A stretch of DNA of 64,000 nt from Datisca glomerata (GCA_003255025.1 QANY01005074.1:1565150-1629149); one strand, 5' to 3'; shown: positions 11,961 through 23,790, counted from the first letter of the stretch. The notes: generated by a model from the letters alone, not told the origin. A program made the numbers and translations.

Positions 11961-14468
11961 GTCCTTCTCTTTTAGTTGTGGTGTTTCACTTTATCGGTGA
12001 CAACCTCCTACTCTACATTGGGATAATCTAGTTTGGAAGGCTCTTCTCGAGCAATGAATCTTAAGGATGTGAATCTTTGGTTAAATGGTTAATGAATCTT
12101 TAATAGTCAAAAGAACTAGAAAGGACCAGACACCGCAGACCGGTCGTTATTGGAGCCATCATTTCTGTAATTTCCAGTAATTGATACAGGTCTCTTTTGA
12201 ATCCATCCTTTTAGACTTTATACCCAAAGAACTTCCCTTGGATTTTTATAAACTTACTCTGCCTTTATTTAGGATATTTCCTTGTGAGATTAGTGGTATG
12301 CAGATCCTTAGACATTAATGAAATGGAATGGGAAATAACAAATAAATTGAGGGTTATGCAGATCCTCATGCAAATAGACAAGGTTTTTCATCCTTATTCG
12401 TCTCTTCGAACGGAGCCCAGGTTGAATCTGCCCCTAGTTTCCTATTTTATGTTATGGATAACCTCTTCTTAAATAGACGTTTACCGAACAACCATTGATT
12501 TCATGAAAAACATGCGCTTGTTAGCAGCTGAATCACTTTCTCCTTTCGTAGTGGGCCTTTTTTCTTTCCTCCACTGGCATGAGTAAAGGGTCTAGTCCAA
12601 TAGCTTTTTACCAATCGCTCTACCTACTATATTTCTATCAGTTCTTCCTATCCACCTCCACTCTAAGAATCATTAACATCCCCTCCATCCTCTGCTGCTA
12701 TTTGTTTACCTCCCGTAGGAGAATCGGATTAGCAAAGTCCTTGAGTAGGGACATTCTGAGCTGGAGGAGGAAGAGGTGGCTGAGTACCTGAGTCTGACTG
12801 CGTGCTACCTATTGCAGCTAAGTCTTTCCTAGATTCATTATCTTCTGGCTCCATAGTCTCTTCTTCCCCGTATCCATCAGGTCTTAAAAAAGAGAGAATA
12901 TTGAATGATGGCTCTAAATCTCACAAGGTTTGGGCCTTTATACAATAGGCCTTCTCCTGAACATGTCTTATTAGTAGAGAGGTCATGCCTTCTTCATCTT
13001 TTGAGCAGGGTAAAAAGGACTTGTTTCTTGAACCTCTGAAGTTTGTGGGTGACTCTAATCCACATTTGTGGATGCATTAACACTTGCTATAGGAAGATGA
13101 GTCAATTATGAAGAAACCTGGAATGGAAGGAGAGTCACATATGATAATATTGGGCCTGACGGAATTGGGGCTGACACGAGGGGAATAAGAATGGTTGTGG
13201 AAACGATAATGAAAGGAGTAGGAAGTGCTATGAGGATCAAAGAGAGAGATGGAAGAAGAAAGGGTTGGGGATAAATATAGAATGAGATTCAATCAATGTA
13301 GGATCGGGGGCTAACCTTGATGAGACTCTATGGCACTCTCATTTATCATTGTTCTTCAGAATTGAGCTCTTATCCGATCTAGTTGGTGACTTACAAATGT
13401 TTTTCTTTACATCCGGAGTTTGACAAGCTAAGACGTTCATGGGTACTCCCTGACACAATAAAATAATACACTTGACTTGTCTTCATTATGGTCCACTTTT
13501 GAGTCTCAGGTGGGGTGGAGGAAGTAGTCGTCTTGTTGCTAGTAGATCATATTATTTACGTTGACAACAATACACTGTAGTATGTGTGAGTAAATATTTT
13601 TCTTAGAGATCCTACGAGTAATTAGAGTTACTGTAGACTGGCTTCCTCCTATATACTCCCGCTGACTATGCTTACTTATTCTTGCTTTGAGTATAGTTGA
13701 CTTTGTCTGGGTTCGTCTAGCTTTGCATTGCTTTCCCTGGACTCAATTTGCCCATCTTTGCATCCTCCCCCAAAAAAGCGCCTTTCACCCTGACTGTCAT
13801 TTACTGAACAATTTTCAAAAAATGTGAATACTTTTTTGGTACATGAGATAGACAGTCTTTCAGTTTCAAATGTCCTTCTGCAAGAAAGAAAGGTTCTTTT
13901 CAACGAGAACTGTCTACCCTCTTCCCCAAAGAATCATCCTGATGAAAAAGGGAAGGACAAAGCCACTGGATAAGACTCAGGTGATAGTGACTTTGATTGG
14001 CCTGGGGTTATTCCTCCTCCGTTAGTTGAGACTTCAAAATTGACCTGGATCACCAACATTTAGTAGTGTCATTGGGGTAGAAGGAGATAGAGAGATCATA
14101 GCACTTAAGCAAACTGGAGCAGCCGTAATCAATGAAATGTTTGATATTCAAGTTATGCGAGATATTTGAACATTGAATGTTTAGTATATAACAAAGTGGA
14201 GAGCTTGAGATCACCCAGATGAAAATGTCTATGTATAGAATAAGTGGACGTCCCTCTTCGTGGGACGAAAATGCACTAAAAACAAGAGAGCTCCTTGGCC
14301 TATTGGGCTACTATGTCCCCACCTCCAATCGTATAAAAGATGGGATTCAAGGTATGCAAAAAGGTAGTTGTGGTTCTTTCACTCCCTCTCCCATTATAGT
14401 CAGATTGGGCCATCTTAGTTCCACTTGCCTCCCTTTTTTCTAAAGATGGGGTGATTCCTTACTCTTTG
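11961..14468. other. No assignable gene
   Basis: Somewhat richer in GC and in short open frames than the flanks, but no frame matches a family I know. A minus-strand stop-free stretch (about 12,727-12,900) reads EPEDNESRKDLAAIGSTQ and then a Pro-rich PPLPPPAQNVPTQ; it has no upstream start and no domain. Another piece (14,219-14,443, +) is open but anonymous. Decayed retroelement or further organelle sequence are both possible. Confidence 0.4.
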
Positions 14469-15960
14469 TGTAATACCCAAGTATTGAATAAAGGGTATTT
14501 TGTAATTTAGAACCCCACTCACACGATATATGCGCATACACCCTAAGCCACCCATTTGTTTCCCCTCACACCATGTGTTCTCTCTCAATTATCTCCCTCC
14601 ACTTTCTCATTTCTTTTATATCAAGCAAATCCCTTGTAACCACCCACAACACCCTCCTTCCCCATTTTCTTTTAATTCACGAACCCTCCACTTAACTGCC
14701 ATTCTCTCTTTGTTTTATCTCTCTAGCAGCCCTCTCCCTTAGGCGAAAACTCCATTATTCTCATTCTTTCAACTTCATCTTCTTCTTTGTTCTAATTTAA
14801 GTAAGTATTCAATTTTTCCTTCTTGCCTTTCTTTTCTATTTTCTCTCATATTTCCTCTCTCTATTCAACTTAGATTTTAATTCATGTGTTGATGCTTCAA
14901 TTGGAATTTTTGTTTTAATTTTTCCAATGAAACCCTATGTTTCCTCTATATTCTTCTTCGTTTCATTCGTTGGCAGCATCTCCAATATTGGTCTCTACTT
15001 CCTTTTGTTCCTTTGAGATCTCATACTCTCTCTCTCCCCTCTGATCTGTTTTGCCTCAGTCTCTCTCTTTCTCTCTCTTTTCCTCTCTATTTCTCTCAGT
15101 CTCCCTCTCGTTATTTCTCTCGGTCTCTCTCTCTGTCCTTCGTCTCCCTCTCCCCCTTTGTTTATGTTTTGTCTCGGTCTCTCTCTCCTTCTTCTCCCTC
15201 TTCCCCCTTTGTTTCTATTTTGTCTAGGTCTCTCTCTCCTTCATCTCCCTCTTTCCCCTCTGTTTCTGTTTTGTCTCGGCCTCTCTCTCTGTCTCCCTCT
15301 CATTATTTCTCTCAGTCTCTCTCTTTCTCCTTTGTCTCCCCCTCTCTGTTACGTCTCTCTCTCTCTCCCGCTTCTTCATCTCTCTTTTGTGTTCCTCCCT
15401 TTCTCTTGAACTAATTCACCTAAACCAGGCCGGTTCAGTTAGGCCAAACCAGACCAAACCGGTTCAACCTGACCAGACCGAATCAGCCCAAAATAGCAGA
15501 ACTAAACCAGTTCAGATCACTCGAACCTTGTTGAACTGTTTTGAACCACTTGATCATTTACACCCAGTGTAGTTCCCACATGTTCCCAACCTCACTTTCC
15601 CTCTAGTTAAGTTAAATAATTGTAGATTTTATATGAATTTGTTGTGATCTTGGATCCTTGGATTTCAGGTCATTAGTTGCTGAATTTAATTCGTAGTGAA
15701 TCTAGGTAAGTGGATTTACATAATGATTTAGTTCATATGTTCTAAGTGTAGAATATATAATGTGAAATTATTTTATTATTTCTTCATGTTCAATCTTATG
15801 ATCAAGTATTTTATTTATTTTTCATATCATGATAAAATTATTTACCATATTATATATGAATATATTGTGAGTTATACATGTAATAGTTATATCATTTATG
15901 TTCATGAACAAATTATATGTTTACCCATGTATATGTGATAATGTGAATTATGAATATTAA
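14469..15960 (+). repeat. 5' LTR of the chromovirus, 3' end missing
   Basis: Begins TGTAATACCC and matches the 3' LTR through TTTTATCTCTCT and AGGCGAAAACTCCAT. It continues about 1.2 kb beyond the point where the 3' LTR is truncated, through a CT-rich tract and a patch of GGTTCA/AACCGG-type degenerate repeats (15,425-15,550), to AT-rich sequence before 15,978. No TGG-type primer-binding site follows, so the LTR end has been lost. LTRs hold the promoter and polyA signals, but none can be pinpointed. Confidence 0.75.
15027..15400 (+). repeat. CT-rich imperfect repeat inside the LTR
   Basis: Repeated TCTCTCTCTC blocks separated by CCTTCTTCTCCCTC- and TTTCTGTTTTGTCTCGG-like units about 60 bp apart. 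The plus strand therefore reads as a Ser/Leu/Pro-rich frame, which I regard as a shadow and not a gene. Confidence 0.85.
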
Positions 15961-15977
15961 TTCAAATAAAAAAGCAG

Positions 15978-16508
15978 ATGATCAAATCAAATCCCTTATG
16001 TGCTACATGTAACAGGCACCATGACGGTCAGTGTTTGAAGGAGAACAATGTTTGTTTTAAGTGTAGGAAGACTGGGCATTACCTAAGACAGTGCCCTCTG
16101 CTTGCTCAAAGACACACTAGTAATGCTGCAGGTGGTAGAGCTAAAGGGAAAGTTTTCGCATTAACTCATAAGGAAGCTGAGCGGTCAGATGCAGTTCTGG
16201 CAGGTACATTACTTGTACTAGGACATTTAGCTTTTACATTGATTGATTTCGGATCCACGCATTCTTTTATATCCTCTTCATTTGTGATTCATGCATCTTT
16301 TCTTGTTGTGCCATTGGGTTTTGAGTTATGTGTTTCTACTCCTTTTGGAACTTCTCTCCTGGCTAATAAGGTGATAGAGAGTTGTTTAGTGATGATAGCA
16401 GATCGTGTTATGAATTCTAAGCTTATAGTCTTAGGGATGTATGATTTTGATGTAAGGATGGACTGGTTGGCTGCTAACTATACTAACATAGATTGTTATC
16501 GAAAGTAA
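15978..16508 (+). pseudogene. gag zinc knuckle and aspartic protease of chromovirus
   Basis: Open for 176 codons but only the C-terminal end of gag is left. A CxxC-type pair (CATCNRHHDGQC) precedes the knuckle CFKCRKTGHYLRQC (C-x2-C-x4-H-x4-C, intact). The retropepsin-like protease follows: FTLIDFGSTHSFISSSF. The family's D-S/T-G active site is D-F-G here, so the residue after the catalytic Asp is changed. A flap and the ILGMDWL-type end are visible as LGMYDF and MDWLAANY. The apparent start Met is only where the deletion left an open frame. In a living element this would be the start of Gag-Pol. The protein stops at 16,508 and pol continues in broken frames. Confidence 0.85.
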
Positions 16509-16639
16509 GTTTGATTCCTACCTCCGGGCAGACCTAGCTTCAAGTTTAGGGGATCTCAACAACGGCATATACCGAAGGTCATATCTGCTTTACGGGCACA
16601 ACGCCTACTTGATCGTGGTAACTGGGTTTACTTAGCTTC

Positions 16640-19510
16640 TGTTGTGGATACAACTAAGATCAATGTGGATATTGGATCAGTTCCAGTAGTTTCTAAATTT
16701 TTGGATGTCTTTCCCGATGATTTGTCGGGGGTTCCTCCTCCTTGGGAGACAGATTTTTGTATTGTGTTGGTAACAGACACTACCCTATATCCAAAGCTCT
16801 GTATCGTATGGTTCTTGTAGAGTTGAAAGAACTTAAGGATCAACTTCAAGAATTATTGGATAAGGGTTTCATTAGACCCAGTGTTTCACCTTGGGATGCT
16901 CCAGTATTATTTGTTAAAAAGAAAGATGGATCAATGAGGCTATGCATTGATTACATGGAGTTGAATAGAGTCGCTATCAAGAATAGGTATCAGTTACCGC
17001 ATATTGAGGATTTGTTTGATCAACTTCAAGGAGCATCAGTATTCTCCAAGATTGATTTAAGATCAGGATACCATCAGCTCAGGATTCAAGATGAGGATAT
17101 TTCTAAACAGTGTTTCACACTCGTTACGGCCATTATGAGTATTTAGTGATTTCATTTGGATTAACTAATGCTTCGGCACCCTTTATGGATTTGATGAACC
17201 AGGTGTTCAAAGAGTACTTGGATTCTTTTATGATCGTCTTCATTGATGATATTATGGTGTACTCTAGATCGAAGACTGAGCATATAGATCACTCAGGATT
17301 GTTTTACAAGCATTAAGGAAGCACCAGTTATATGCTAAATTCTTGAAGTGTGAGTTTTGGCTTCAGCATGTATCATTCCTTGGTCATGTGGTATCTCAAG
17401 ATAGAATCTCAGTTGATCCTTCTAAGATCAAAGAAGTGGTTAACTGGCCTCCACCGACAAATGTTGGGAAAGTTCGTAGTTTTCTAGGTTTAGCAAGATA
17501 TTATAGGAGGTTCGTTGAGGGTTTTACAAAGATTGTTGCTCCACTTACTTAGATTACCAGATAGAGTGCCACCTTTACTTGGATGGCTGAGTGTGAGAAA
17601 TGTGTTTAGAGACTTAAACAAAAATTAGTGACACCCCCAGTGTTGACCATTCCAGATAGTAAGAGCGACTTTGTGAGTTACAGCAATGCTTCCAATAGAG
17701 GATCGTGTTGTGTTTTGATGCAACCGGGAAATGTCATAGCATATGCTTCTCGTCAGCTTAAACCTTATGAACAGAATTATCCTACACATGATTTGGAGTT
17801 GGCTGCAGTTGTATTTTCCCTCAAGATCTGGAGACATTACTTGTATGGCTGTAAGTGTAGATTTACACAGATCACTAAGAAAGAGCTTAAGAAGAGCTTA
17901 AGATCATTTATTACCGCAGGAAAGGAAAACGTAATGGCTGATGCCTTAAGTAAAAAATCATCCCATTCAGCAATTCTTATTACGTCATAAGAGCATCTTT
18001 TGGAGGAGTTTTGACATACCGAGATTCTAGTTTTGCTAAAAGATACTACATCGCAGTTAGCTCAGGTCACAGTTCAACCGTCACTGCAACAATTTATTAT
18101 CGATGCACAGAACTCAGATTCTGAGTTACTTTTGATTTATAGAAAAGTGACAAAGGACAAACGGTTTGATGTTAGTAACAATTCAGATCTTCACTTTCAT
18201 GGGAAGCTTTGTGTTTCGAAGGACGCGGTCATGAGGTAGGAATTACTCACGGAGGCTCATAGTTCACCATACATTGTGCACCCTGGCAGTACTAAGATGT
18301 ATCATGATTTGAAGTTACATATTATTAGTGGAACGGTATGAAGCATGATATCGCTGAGTTCGTTAGTAAGTGTTTGGTGTGCCAGCAGATCAAGGCACAG
18401 AGACAGTGACCATCTTTGCGACCTTTAAGTATTCCTGAATGGAAATGGGAGCATGTGGCTATGGATTTCATTTCAGGGCTACCAAGGACAGAAAAAGGTT
18501 TTAACTCCATTTGGGTTGTGGAAGATCATTTGACCAAGTATGCACACTTTTTGCCTGGTAAGACTACATTTTCAGTTGAGGATTAGGCTCGGTTGTATAT
18601 CCGAGAGATTGTTCAAATTCATGGGTTTCCGGTGTCTATAGTATCAGATCGGGATCCGCGGTTCACGTCAAATTTTTGGCAGATTTTACAGATAGCTTTA
18701 GGTACTCATTTGAATTTTAGTACAACTTTTCATCCGCAATCTAATGGGCAATCTGAGCAAACAATTCAGATGTTGGAAGATATGATTTGAGCTTATGTCT
18801 TGGATTTCTCTGGTAGTTGGCACGCGCACTTAGCACTTGTCGAGTTTGCTTACAATAACAGTTACTAGGCAACGATTGGTATGGCTTCATTTTGGGCGCT
18901 TTATAGAAAAAAATGCCGGTCACCAGTTCATTGAGATGAGGTTGGTGAACGAAAGTTTTTGGGCCCTGACTTGGTTCAGTCAACAAATGAAGCTATTCAG
19001 AAAATCAGAGTTAGAATAAAGACCGCTCAGAGTAGGCAAAAGAGTTACGTAGATGTTACGAGGAAGGATCTCAAATTTGTAGTGGGTGATAATGTCTTTC
19101 TCAAGGTTACCCCAATGAAGGGAGTTATGCGTTTTGGTCGCAAGGGGAAGCTGAGCCTCAGGTTTATTGGCCCTTTTGAGATTTTGGATCATATCGGTCC
19201 TTTGGCCTACTGGCTCTCTTTACCACCAGCTCTTTCAGGTGTCCATAATGTGTTTCACATCTCGATGTTTCGTAAGTACGTGCCTGATCCATTACATGTC
19301 ATCAATTTTTAACCTCCGCAAGTTGATGATGATCTTACTTATAAGGAGAAGCCAGTCAGAATTCTAGAGTGCAGGAATCAGACACTTCATAACAGAACGG
19401 TTTAGTTAGTCTAGGTTCTCCAGAGAAATCATCTAGTCGAGGAAGCAATATGAGAACGAGAAGTGGAGATACGTGTTAAGTATCCAGAGTTATTTCTGTA
19501 AGGTATATTC
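16640..19510 (+). pseudogene. Chromovirus pol: RT, RNase H, integrase, chromodomain
   Basis: RT (16,640-17,560): [25 protein letters not shown], then after a frameshift [11 protein letters not shown] and the catalytic FIDDIMVYS, with both metal-binding Asp residues kept. RNase H (17,620-17,900): [19 protein letters not shown] and [16 protein letters not shown]. The sequence then jumps early to [10 protein letters not shown], a deletion in RNase H. Integrase (18,250-18,890): zinc-binding HPGSTKMYHDL and CLVCQQIK, core [54 protein letters not shown] residues are largely present. C-terminal SH3-like GDNVFLKV and LSLRFIGPFEIL (to 19,300), then a chromodomain (19,315-19,500) with VRILECRNQTLHNRTV, WEREVE-type (EREVEIRVKYPELF). 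At least six stops or frameshifts. Chromodomains steer insertion to marked chromatin in this lineage. Confidence 0.9.
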
Positions 19511-19530
19511 CTTTAGGTGACAAAAGTTCT

Positions 19531-19544
19531 TAAAGAGGGGAAAA
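19531..19544 (+). other. Polypurine tract of chromovirus
   Basis: TTAAAGAGGGGAAAA lies directly before the TGTAATA start of the 3' LTR; it would prime plus-strand DNA synthesis. The spacing (zero) is as expected. Confidence 0.8.
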
Positions 19545-19837
19545 TGTAATATCTAAGTATTTAATAAAGGGTATTTTGTAATTTAGAAAGGCACTCAGAC
19601 CATATATGCGCATACACCCTAAGCCACCCCATTTGTTTCCCCTCAGACCACGTGTTCTCTCTCAACTATCTCTTTCCACTTTCTCATTTTTTTATCTCAA
19701 GAAAATCCCTTGTAACCACCCACAACTCCCTCCTCCCCATTTTCTTTTAATTCACGAACCCTCCCCTTAACTACCATTCTCTCTTTGTTTTATCTCTCTG
19801 ACAGCCCTCTACCTCAGGCGAAAACTCCATCGATTCT
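19545..19837 (+). repeat. 3' LTR of the chromovirus, truncated
   Basis: Matches 14,469-14,760 with scattered differences, through AGGCGAAAACTCCAT, then stops. The next bases are a 17-bp direct repeat (CTCTGAAAGTATTAACA at 19,836-19,852 and 19,869-19,885), of which the second copy is part of MULE coding sequence. The repeat suggests a repair or deletion junction. Confidence 0.85.
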
Positions 19838-19849
19838 CTGAAAGTATTA

Positions 19850-20210
19850 ACATGCTGACCTTGAACATCTCTGAAAGTATTAACAATGTTTTAGTTGAAG
19901 CACGTGAACTTCCTATCATATGTTTGTTGGAATTTATACATCAAATGTGTTTGAGGTGGTTTTACGAGCGTTGAACGACGGCATCTTTTTTGAAAATGAA
20001 GCTTACACCATTGGCTGAGGAACATTTGAGGGACGAATATATGTTTGCTCAAACTATGCCAGTATGTGTCATGTAATTTATTTAGTTACTATATAGTTTT
20101 ATTTAACATAATGGTTATGTGTAACATATTTTTACGGCTTTTCAGGTTGGTTCATCCGATAAAAATGGATTTCATGTTAGCCATGGTGGTGTCAAAACAT
20201 TCACCAATAC
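19850..20210 (+). pseudogene. MULE (MuDR-type) transposase, C-terminal end
   Basis: Plus-strand frames read LNISESINNVLVEARELP, LEFIHQMCLRWFYER, then after a shift KLTPLAEEHLRDEYMFAQT. This is the segment after the catalytic core of Mutator-like transposases (S-E-S-x-N-x-x-L, A-R-x-L-P, W-F-x-x-R, L-T-P-x-A-E). A probable intron with GT at about 20,064 and TTTTCAG at about 20,146 leads to VGSSDKNGFHVSHGG, then Ser/Pro-rich sequence with TTCCTCTT(T/G)GCCTTC repeats. The upstream DDE part is missing, cut at the chromovirus LTR junction. The gene faces a DUF1985 gene on the other strand, a pairing known from the Ulp1-carrying MULE group. Confidence 0.75.
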
Positions 20211-20849
20211 TTCCTCATGTTGGCCTTCCTCTTTGCCTTCATCTGTGCCTTCCTCTTTGCCTTCATCTTTTCCTTCCTCTTGGCCTTGATCTTGTTCATG
20301 CTCCTATTTATCAATATAAAATATATCAATAATAATATTCATAATTTTATGATGAACAATGTATAATTTTCTCACCGCTTCTTGTTGCCGTGCTTGTTGG
20401 TCTAATCTTTCAAAAAAAATTGACGTCGTTTGATATTGTATTTAAGCTTACGAATATCAAATGCAATTGTTCCTTTGTTTCGTCATCGGCTCTTGGTCCG
20501 CTACTCCCTACTTCTCCTTCATTCTTACAAGGTTTCTTTATTAGTTTCTCAAATGAGTCATATTCCTCGGATTGGACATAAGCCAATATTGGTTCCTTTC
20601 CTTTTGCTGTTGCTCTTTGGTGTTACAAAAAGGCTCCATGTATGGTGCTTCCAATTCCTTCCGGGTCGATACCATTCTTGTCAACATGATTCGAAACTGT
20701 TTGATTATTTAATAAAATAAGGTTATTAAGAAGCAGATTTTTCAACAATAAAAAATAATATCAAATACCAGTAATTAAATTACTTCCAAGTTATTGCTAA
20801 AAACAGTATTGGCCAAGTCATTCCACGAGGGCTGCACATGCGATTCCTA

Positions 20850-21935
20850 GTTGCAAATCCTTGGAATTGTTGTCGCTATCCTATTGGCAAATTGATTTTT
20901 TCTTTATGAAATGTTGGGGATAGTCTCGTACGCCCAAACGATGAAAGCATATGGGAAACCACCAACACCATATCCCATCGCATCTACGTGCTTCGGATAG
21001 TTTTTAATGAATTCAATTGTTAGTTCGTATGATAATCTTCCCCATGGATATCTCTTGAATGTTTCCTCATCATCAATTATATCGACATGTTGAATGTCGA
21101 TCTTTATGCTCTCTTAACGAGCTAAGAGAAGGTTTTCTAAGAAGTATAACTGCGCAGCCTTTATGTTATTCTCCTCTTTCGCTCCTTGCATCACATTGAA
21201 TAAGAATGCAAGGTTTTTGCGCGTTATCGACTTCATTTATGGGAAAACAACCTCTCTTAGCATTCCTTCCTTCATTCCCCCATTTTGTATCAGTGGATAC
21301 TCCCCACAATTACGCCCTGTCACCAGTGCAAATTCTTTTAAGCCAAAGTTCATAACATTACCATCAATGTTAAATCTTACCCCTTCAGTTTTGCTGATGG
21401 TAAGGCATTGTTCTCCTCATTAAATGCATGAATAGCTGTGAGGGGAAGCTATGAATTTGCATGTCCAATAAGTGTCCAAAACATGTCTCTTTGAAATATT
21501 TTTGTTGCTTGGAGTTCAAAATCTTCTTTATCGATGAAATGACAAAAAGGCTGGAATAGTGATTCATCCGCTGCTTGGAGTTCCACTTGCTTGGCAGAAC
21601 AAGCAATGGGTTATCCTGCATGGGTAATAAAATTAAATCACATCAGTATCTAAATTATTGACAGATATCAGAATATAAAGATGTTTTTACCTTTGAATTG
21701 CACGCGCTTTCTTTAATTGATTTCATCTCAGATTCTTTTTCTGTTTCATTGCCTTCTTCTTCAACAGATTCTTCATCATTTTCATTTTCATCATCCTCGT
21801 CTTCTTCTTCAGATTGTTATTCCTCTTGTTTTGGTGTGGGTTACGTATCGTCTTTCGTTGTTGGCTATGTGTCTTCGACTTGTGTTGTTTGGGTCAATTG
21901 TGTTTCATCTTGTAGTTCTCCCTATACCTAATGAT
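20850..21935 (-). pseudogene. DUF1985 (Ulp1-associated MULE) gene, decayed
   Basis: Read on the minus strand from 21,935. First comes a strongly acidic N-terminus (runs of E and D, about 21,870-21,700). A 75-nt intron follows (21,690-21,616, GT...GCAG). Then come IKKILNSKQQKYFKETCFG, HLLDMQIHSFPSQLFMHLM, VMNFGLKEFALVTGRNCGEY, LENLLLAR, WGRLSYELTIEFI and YGVGGFPYAFIVWAYE. These are the conserved blocks of DUF1985, the domain that precedes the Ulp1 (C48) peptidase in plant transposon-borne genes. Stops occur after the Q-Q-N block, in the R-E-V-V-F-P segment and before the YAFIVWAYE end. The peptidase itself is not visible downstream. The protein's function is not established; it is thought to be a deSUMOylase-like passenger of MULEs. 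The + strand frames here are shadows. Confidence 0.8.
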
Positions 21936-23790
21936 GATTTATCTTCATTATTAGTGCGATATTCATCGGTCTAGTAGATTAAAAGGGTCAACATTAGAGG
22001 CTGACTGTGTGTTAAGGAATCTGTTACCTATGCCATATTGAAGTTGACAACATAGACCTTTGATTACATTTTCAACTTAAACTTATATTTTAAACTTAAA
22101 CTTACATTTTCAATGTTGAATTCACCCTTTTTATGCAGTTATCTCTACCATCAGATCTATTCAACTTTATAATGAAAACATATGACCTCTAAATTAACAA
22201 TATGTGTTGACACAGTGGTCAAGCCACATATTTATACTTGGTTGTGAGCTGGGGAAGAGCTAGGACTCTATTTCAGTAGGGTCACTAGTTCCGCTCCTTT
22301 TATTTCTATTTATGATGTATTTTTCATTTTTCTAAAATGTCCAAAATAACCTTATCCCTACTTAAAACTACAATTTAATCCAAATTAAACACTAACTAAA
22401 CAATTCAATCACCCATTCACGCTTAAGGTTGTAGATGTTTCGTTTCATCAACTAGACACCTATGTATAGACAAAATAGAATTCACATGGCATTTACTTAA
22501 TTTTTATTTTCACTTAGACCTAAGCAAAAACTAAAAGACCAATATAAAAGCAAAACAATAGTTGTGAATCAATGATCTGTTTGGTATAGACAATACAATC
22601 AAGAATATCGTACATTATAATTGGTCAGATCTAAATACTAGACACGAGCCTCTTTATTTTAGCCTACATAAGTTGATTGTTTTGACTTCTAGCCATAAAG
22701 AAACGAATATGTTTTTAGGTAGGACTGTTCTTTTTCCAATAATAAAGCTTTAATATTATTCTTAAAATTTCTTAAATATCCTAAGTCAATCATTGATAAG
22801 AATCTTATAAAATGATTATGAACAATTAAATTAAACTTGAGTGAAATGAAAATATCTATTGAAACTTTGAGATTAAGAAAACTTAATTTTATTGCTTGAA
22901 ATGGAAAATTAGAATCCCAAATTAAAGAAACTCTCTTTGTGTTCACAAACAAGTTTCTTGCAAAATTTCAGTATGTAGAAATTGGCAGCTCAAAAACTTC
23001 AGATTATATAAACAATTTTCTATAAAATTTTATAACTTCGGAATTGTTTCTAATAGTCTAGATACAAGCTAAAAGAGAGGGGAGAAGGGGAAAAGAATTG
23101 GAAACTGTCCTAAAATTACAACAAACAATTTTCTTGTAAAATTTCAGTATGCAGAAATTGGCTTTTAACCTCAGAGATTTCAGATTATACAGAATTTCCT
23201 TGAACAAGAAACTCTCACCTTAGTTTGAGCTCACAAAGGAGAATATAGGCTTTGTTTTTGCAAGTAAATTATTTGTGTAATTTTAGGGGGGTTGCGAAGA
23301 AGAGGACTCGTCTAAGATCCTGCTGACAGAGAGAGCTTGTGGCTTGTGGATGGTCATTCGCGAGCTTCTATATTTTGCAAAATTTAGAGATTTTAGGAAA
23401 TTTAAAGATTTAGGGATAGTGGGGTTTTTAGTTGATGGGGTTAATGAAAGTTTTTAGGGCTAAAACTAAAAACAAAAGACTAAAACTTAAAACATAGAGG
23501 GTCACAATTAAAAAATGAGTGGGGTCAAAAATAAAAAAGGTAAAAAAAAGCCCTACTAAAAATTAATAATTTTTTTAGTGGGGTCACTTGACCTGACCCT
23601 CATACAAGTGGCCCCATCACTAGTCGTGACTTCAAGACATAGAACACCCTAATCCATGTAAAATTTTACTTTCAGAAATAAAATTACATACAAACTCTTG
23701 AAATACCATCCTTGTTTGGAGTTGTGTCACTCTAAATTAATTACGAGATTGAATCTCAATTATGGCATTTATCTGTAACAATAACAAGCG
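21936..23790. other. AT-rich stretch, no gene; one internal direct repeat
   Basis: No domain in any frame. A ~40-bp segment (AAAATTTCAGTATG(T/C)AGAAATT) occurs at 22,960-22,987 and again at 23,136-23,162, each followed by a diverged AGATTATA block: a local duplication with a 176-bp offset. A GGGTCAC motif occurs near 22,284 and 23,581, in the same orientation, so I do not read it as terminal inverted repeats. Confidence 0.5.

Larger units (their letters stand above)
14469..19837 (+). mobile_element. Decayed Tekay/Del-like Ty3/gypsy chromovirus
   Basis: The element runs on the plus strand: 5' LTR from 14,469, zinc knuckle, protease, RT, RNase H, integrase, chromodomain, polypurine tract, 3' LTR from 19,545. 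Both LTRs start TGTAATA(C/T)C(C/T)AAGTATT and stay alike for about 290 bp. The gag body, the end of the 5' LTR and the primer-binding site are missing: the LTR-like sequence passes directly into the gag zinc knuckle at 15,978. The 3' LTR is cut at about 19,837, where MULE sequence begins. Domain order PR-RT-RH-IN-CHD and the chromodomain place it among chromoviruses, and the LTR style and protein motifs suit the Tekay/Del lineage. It cannot move by itself. Confidence 0.9.

Noticed and set aside
15013..15414. 133-codon Ser/Leu/Pro-rich frame on the plus strand
   Set aside because: It is the translation of a CT-rich repeat inside an LTR and is matched by an equally repetitive frame in another phase.
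21698..21974. Ser-rich plus-strand frames
   Set aside because: Antisense to the acidic N-terminus of the DUF1985 gene.
22284..23590. GGGTCAC motifs as terminal inverted repeats of a DNA transposon
   Set aside because: The motifs are in the same orientation and the sequence around them does not match inversely.
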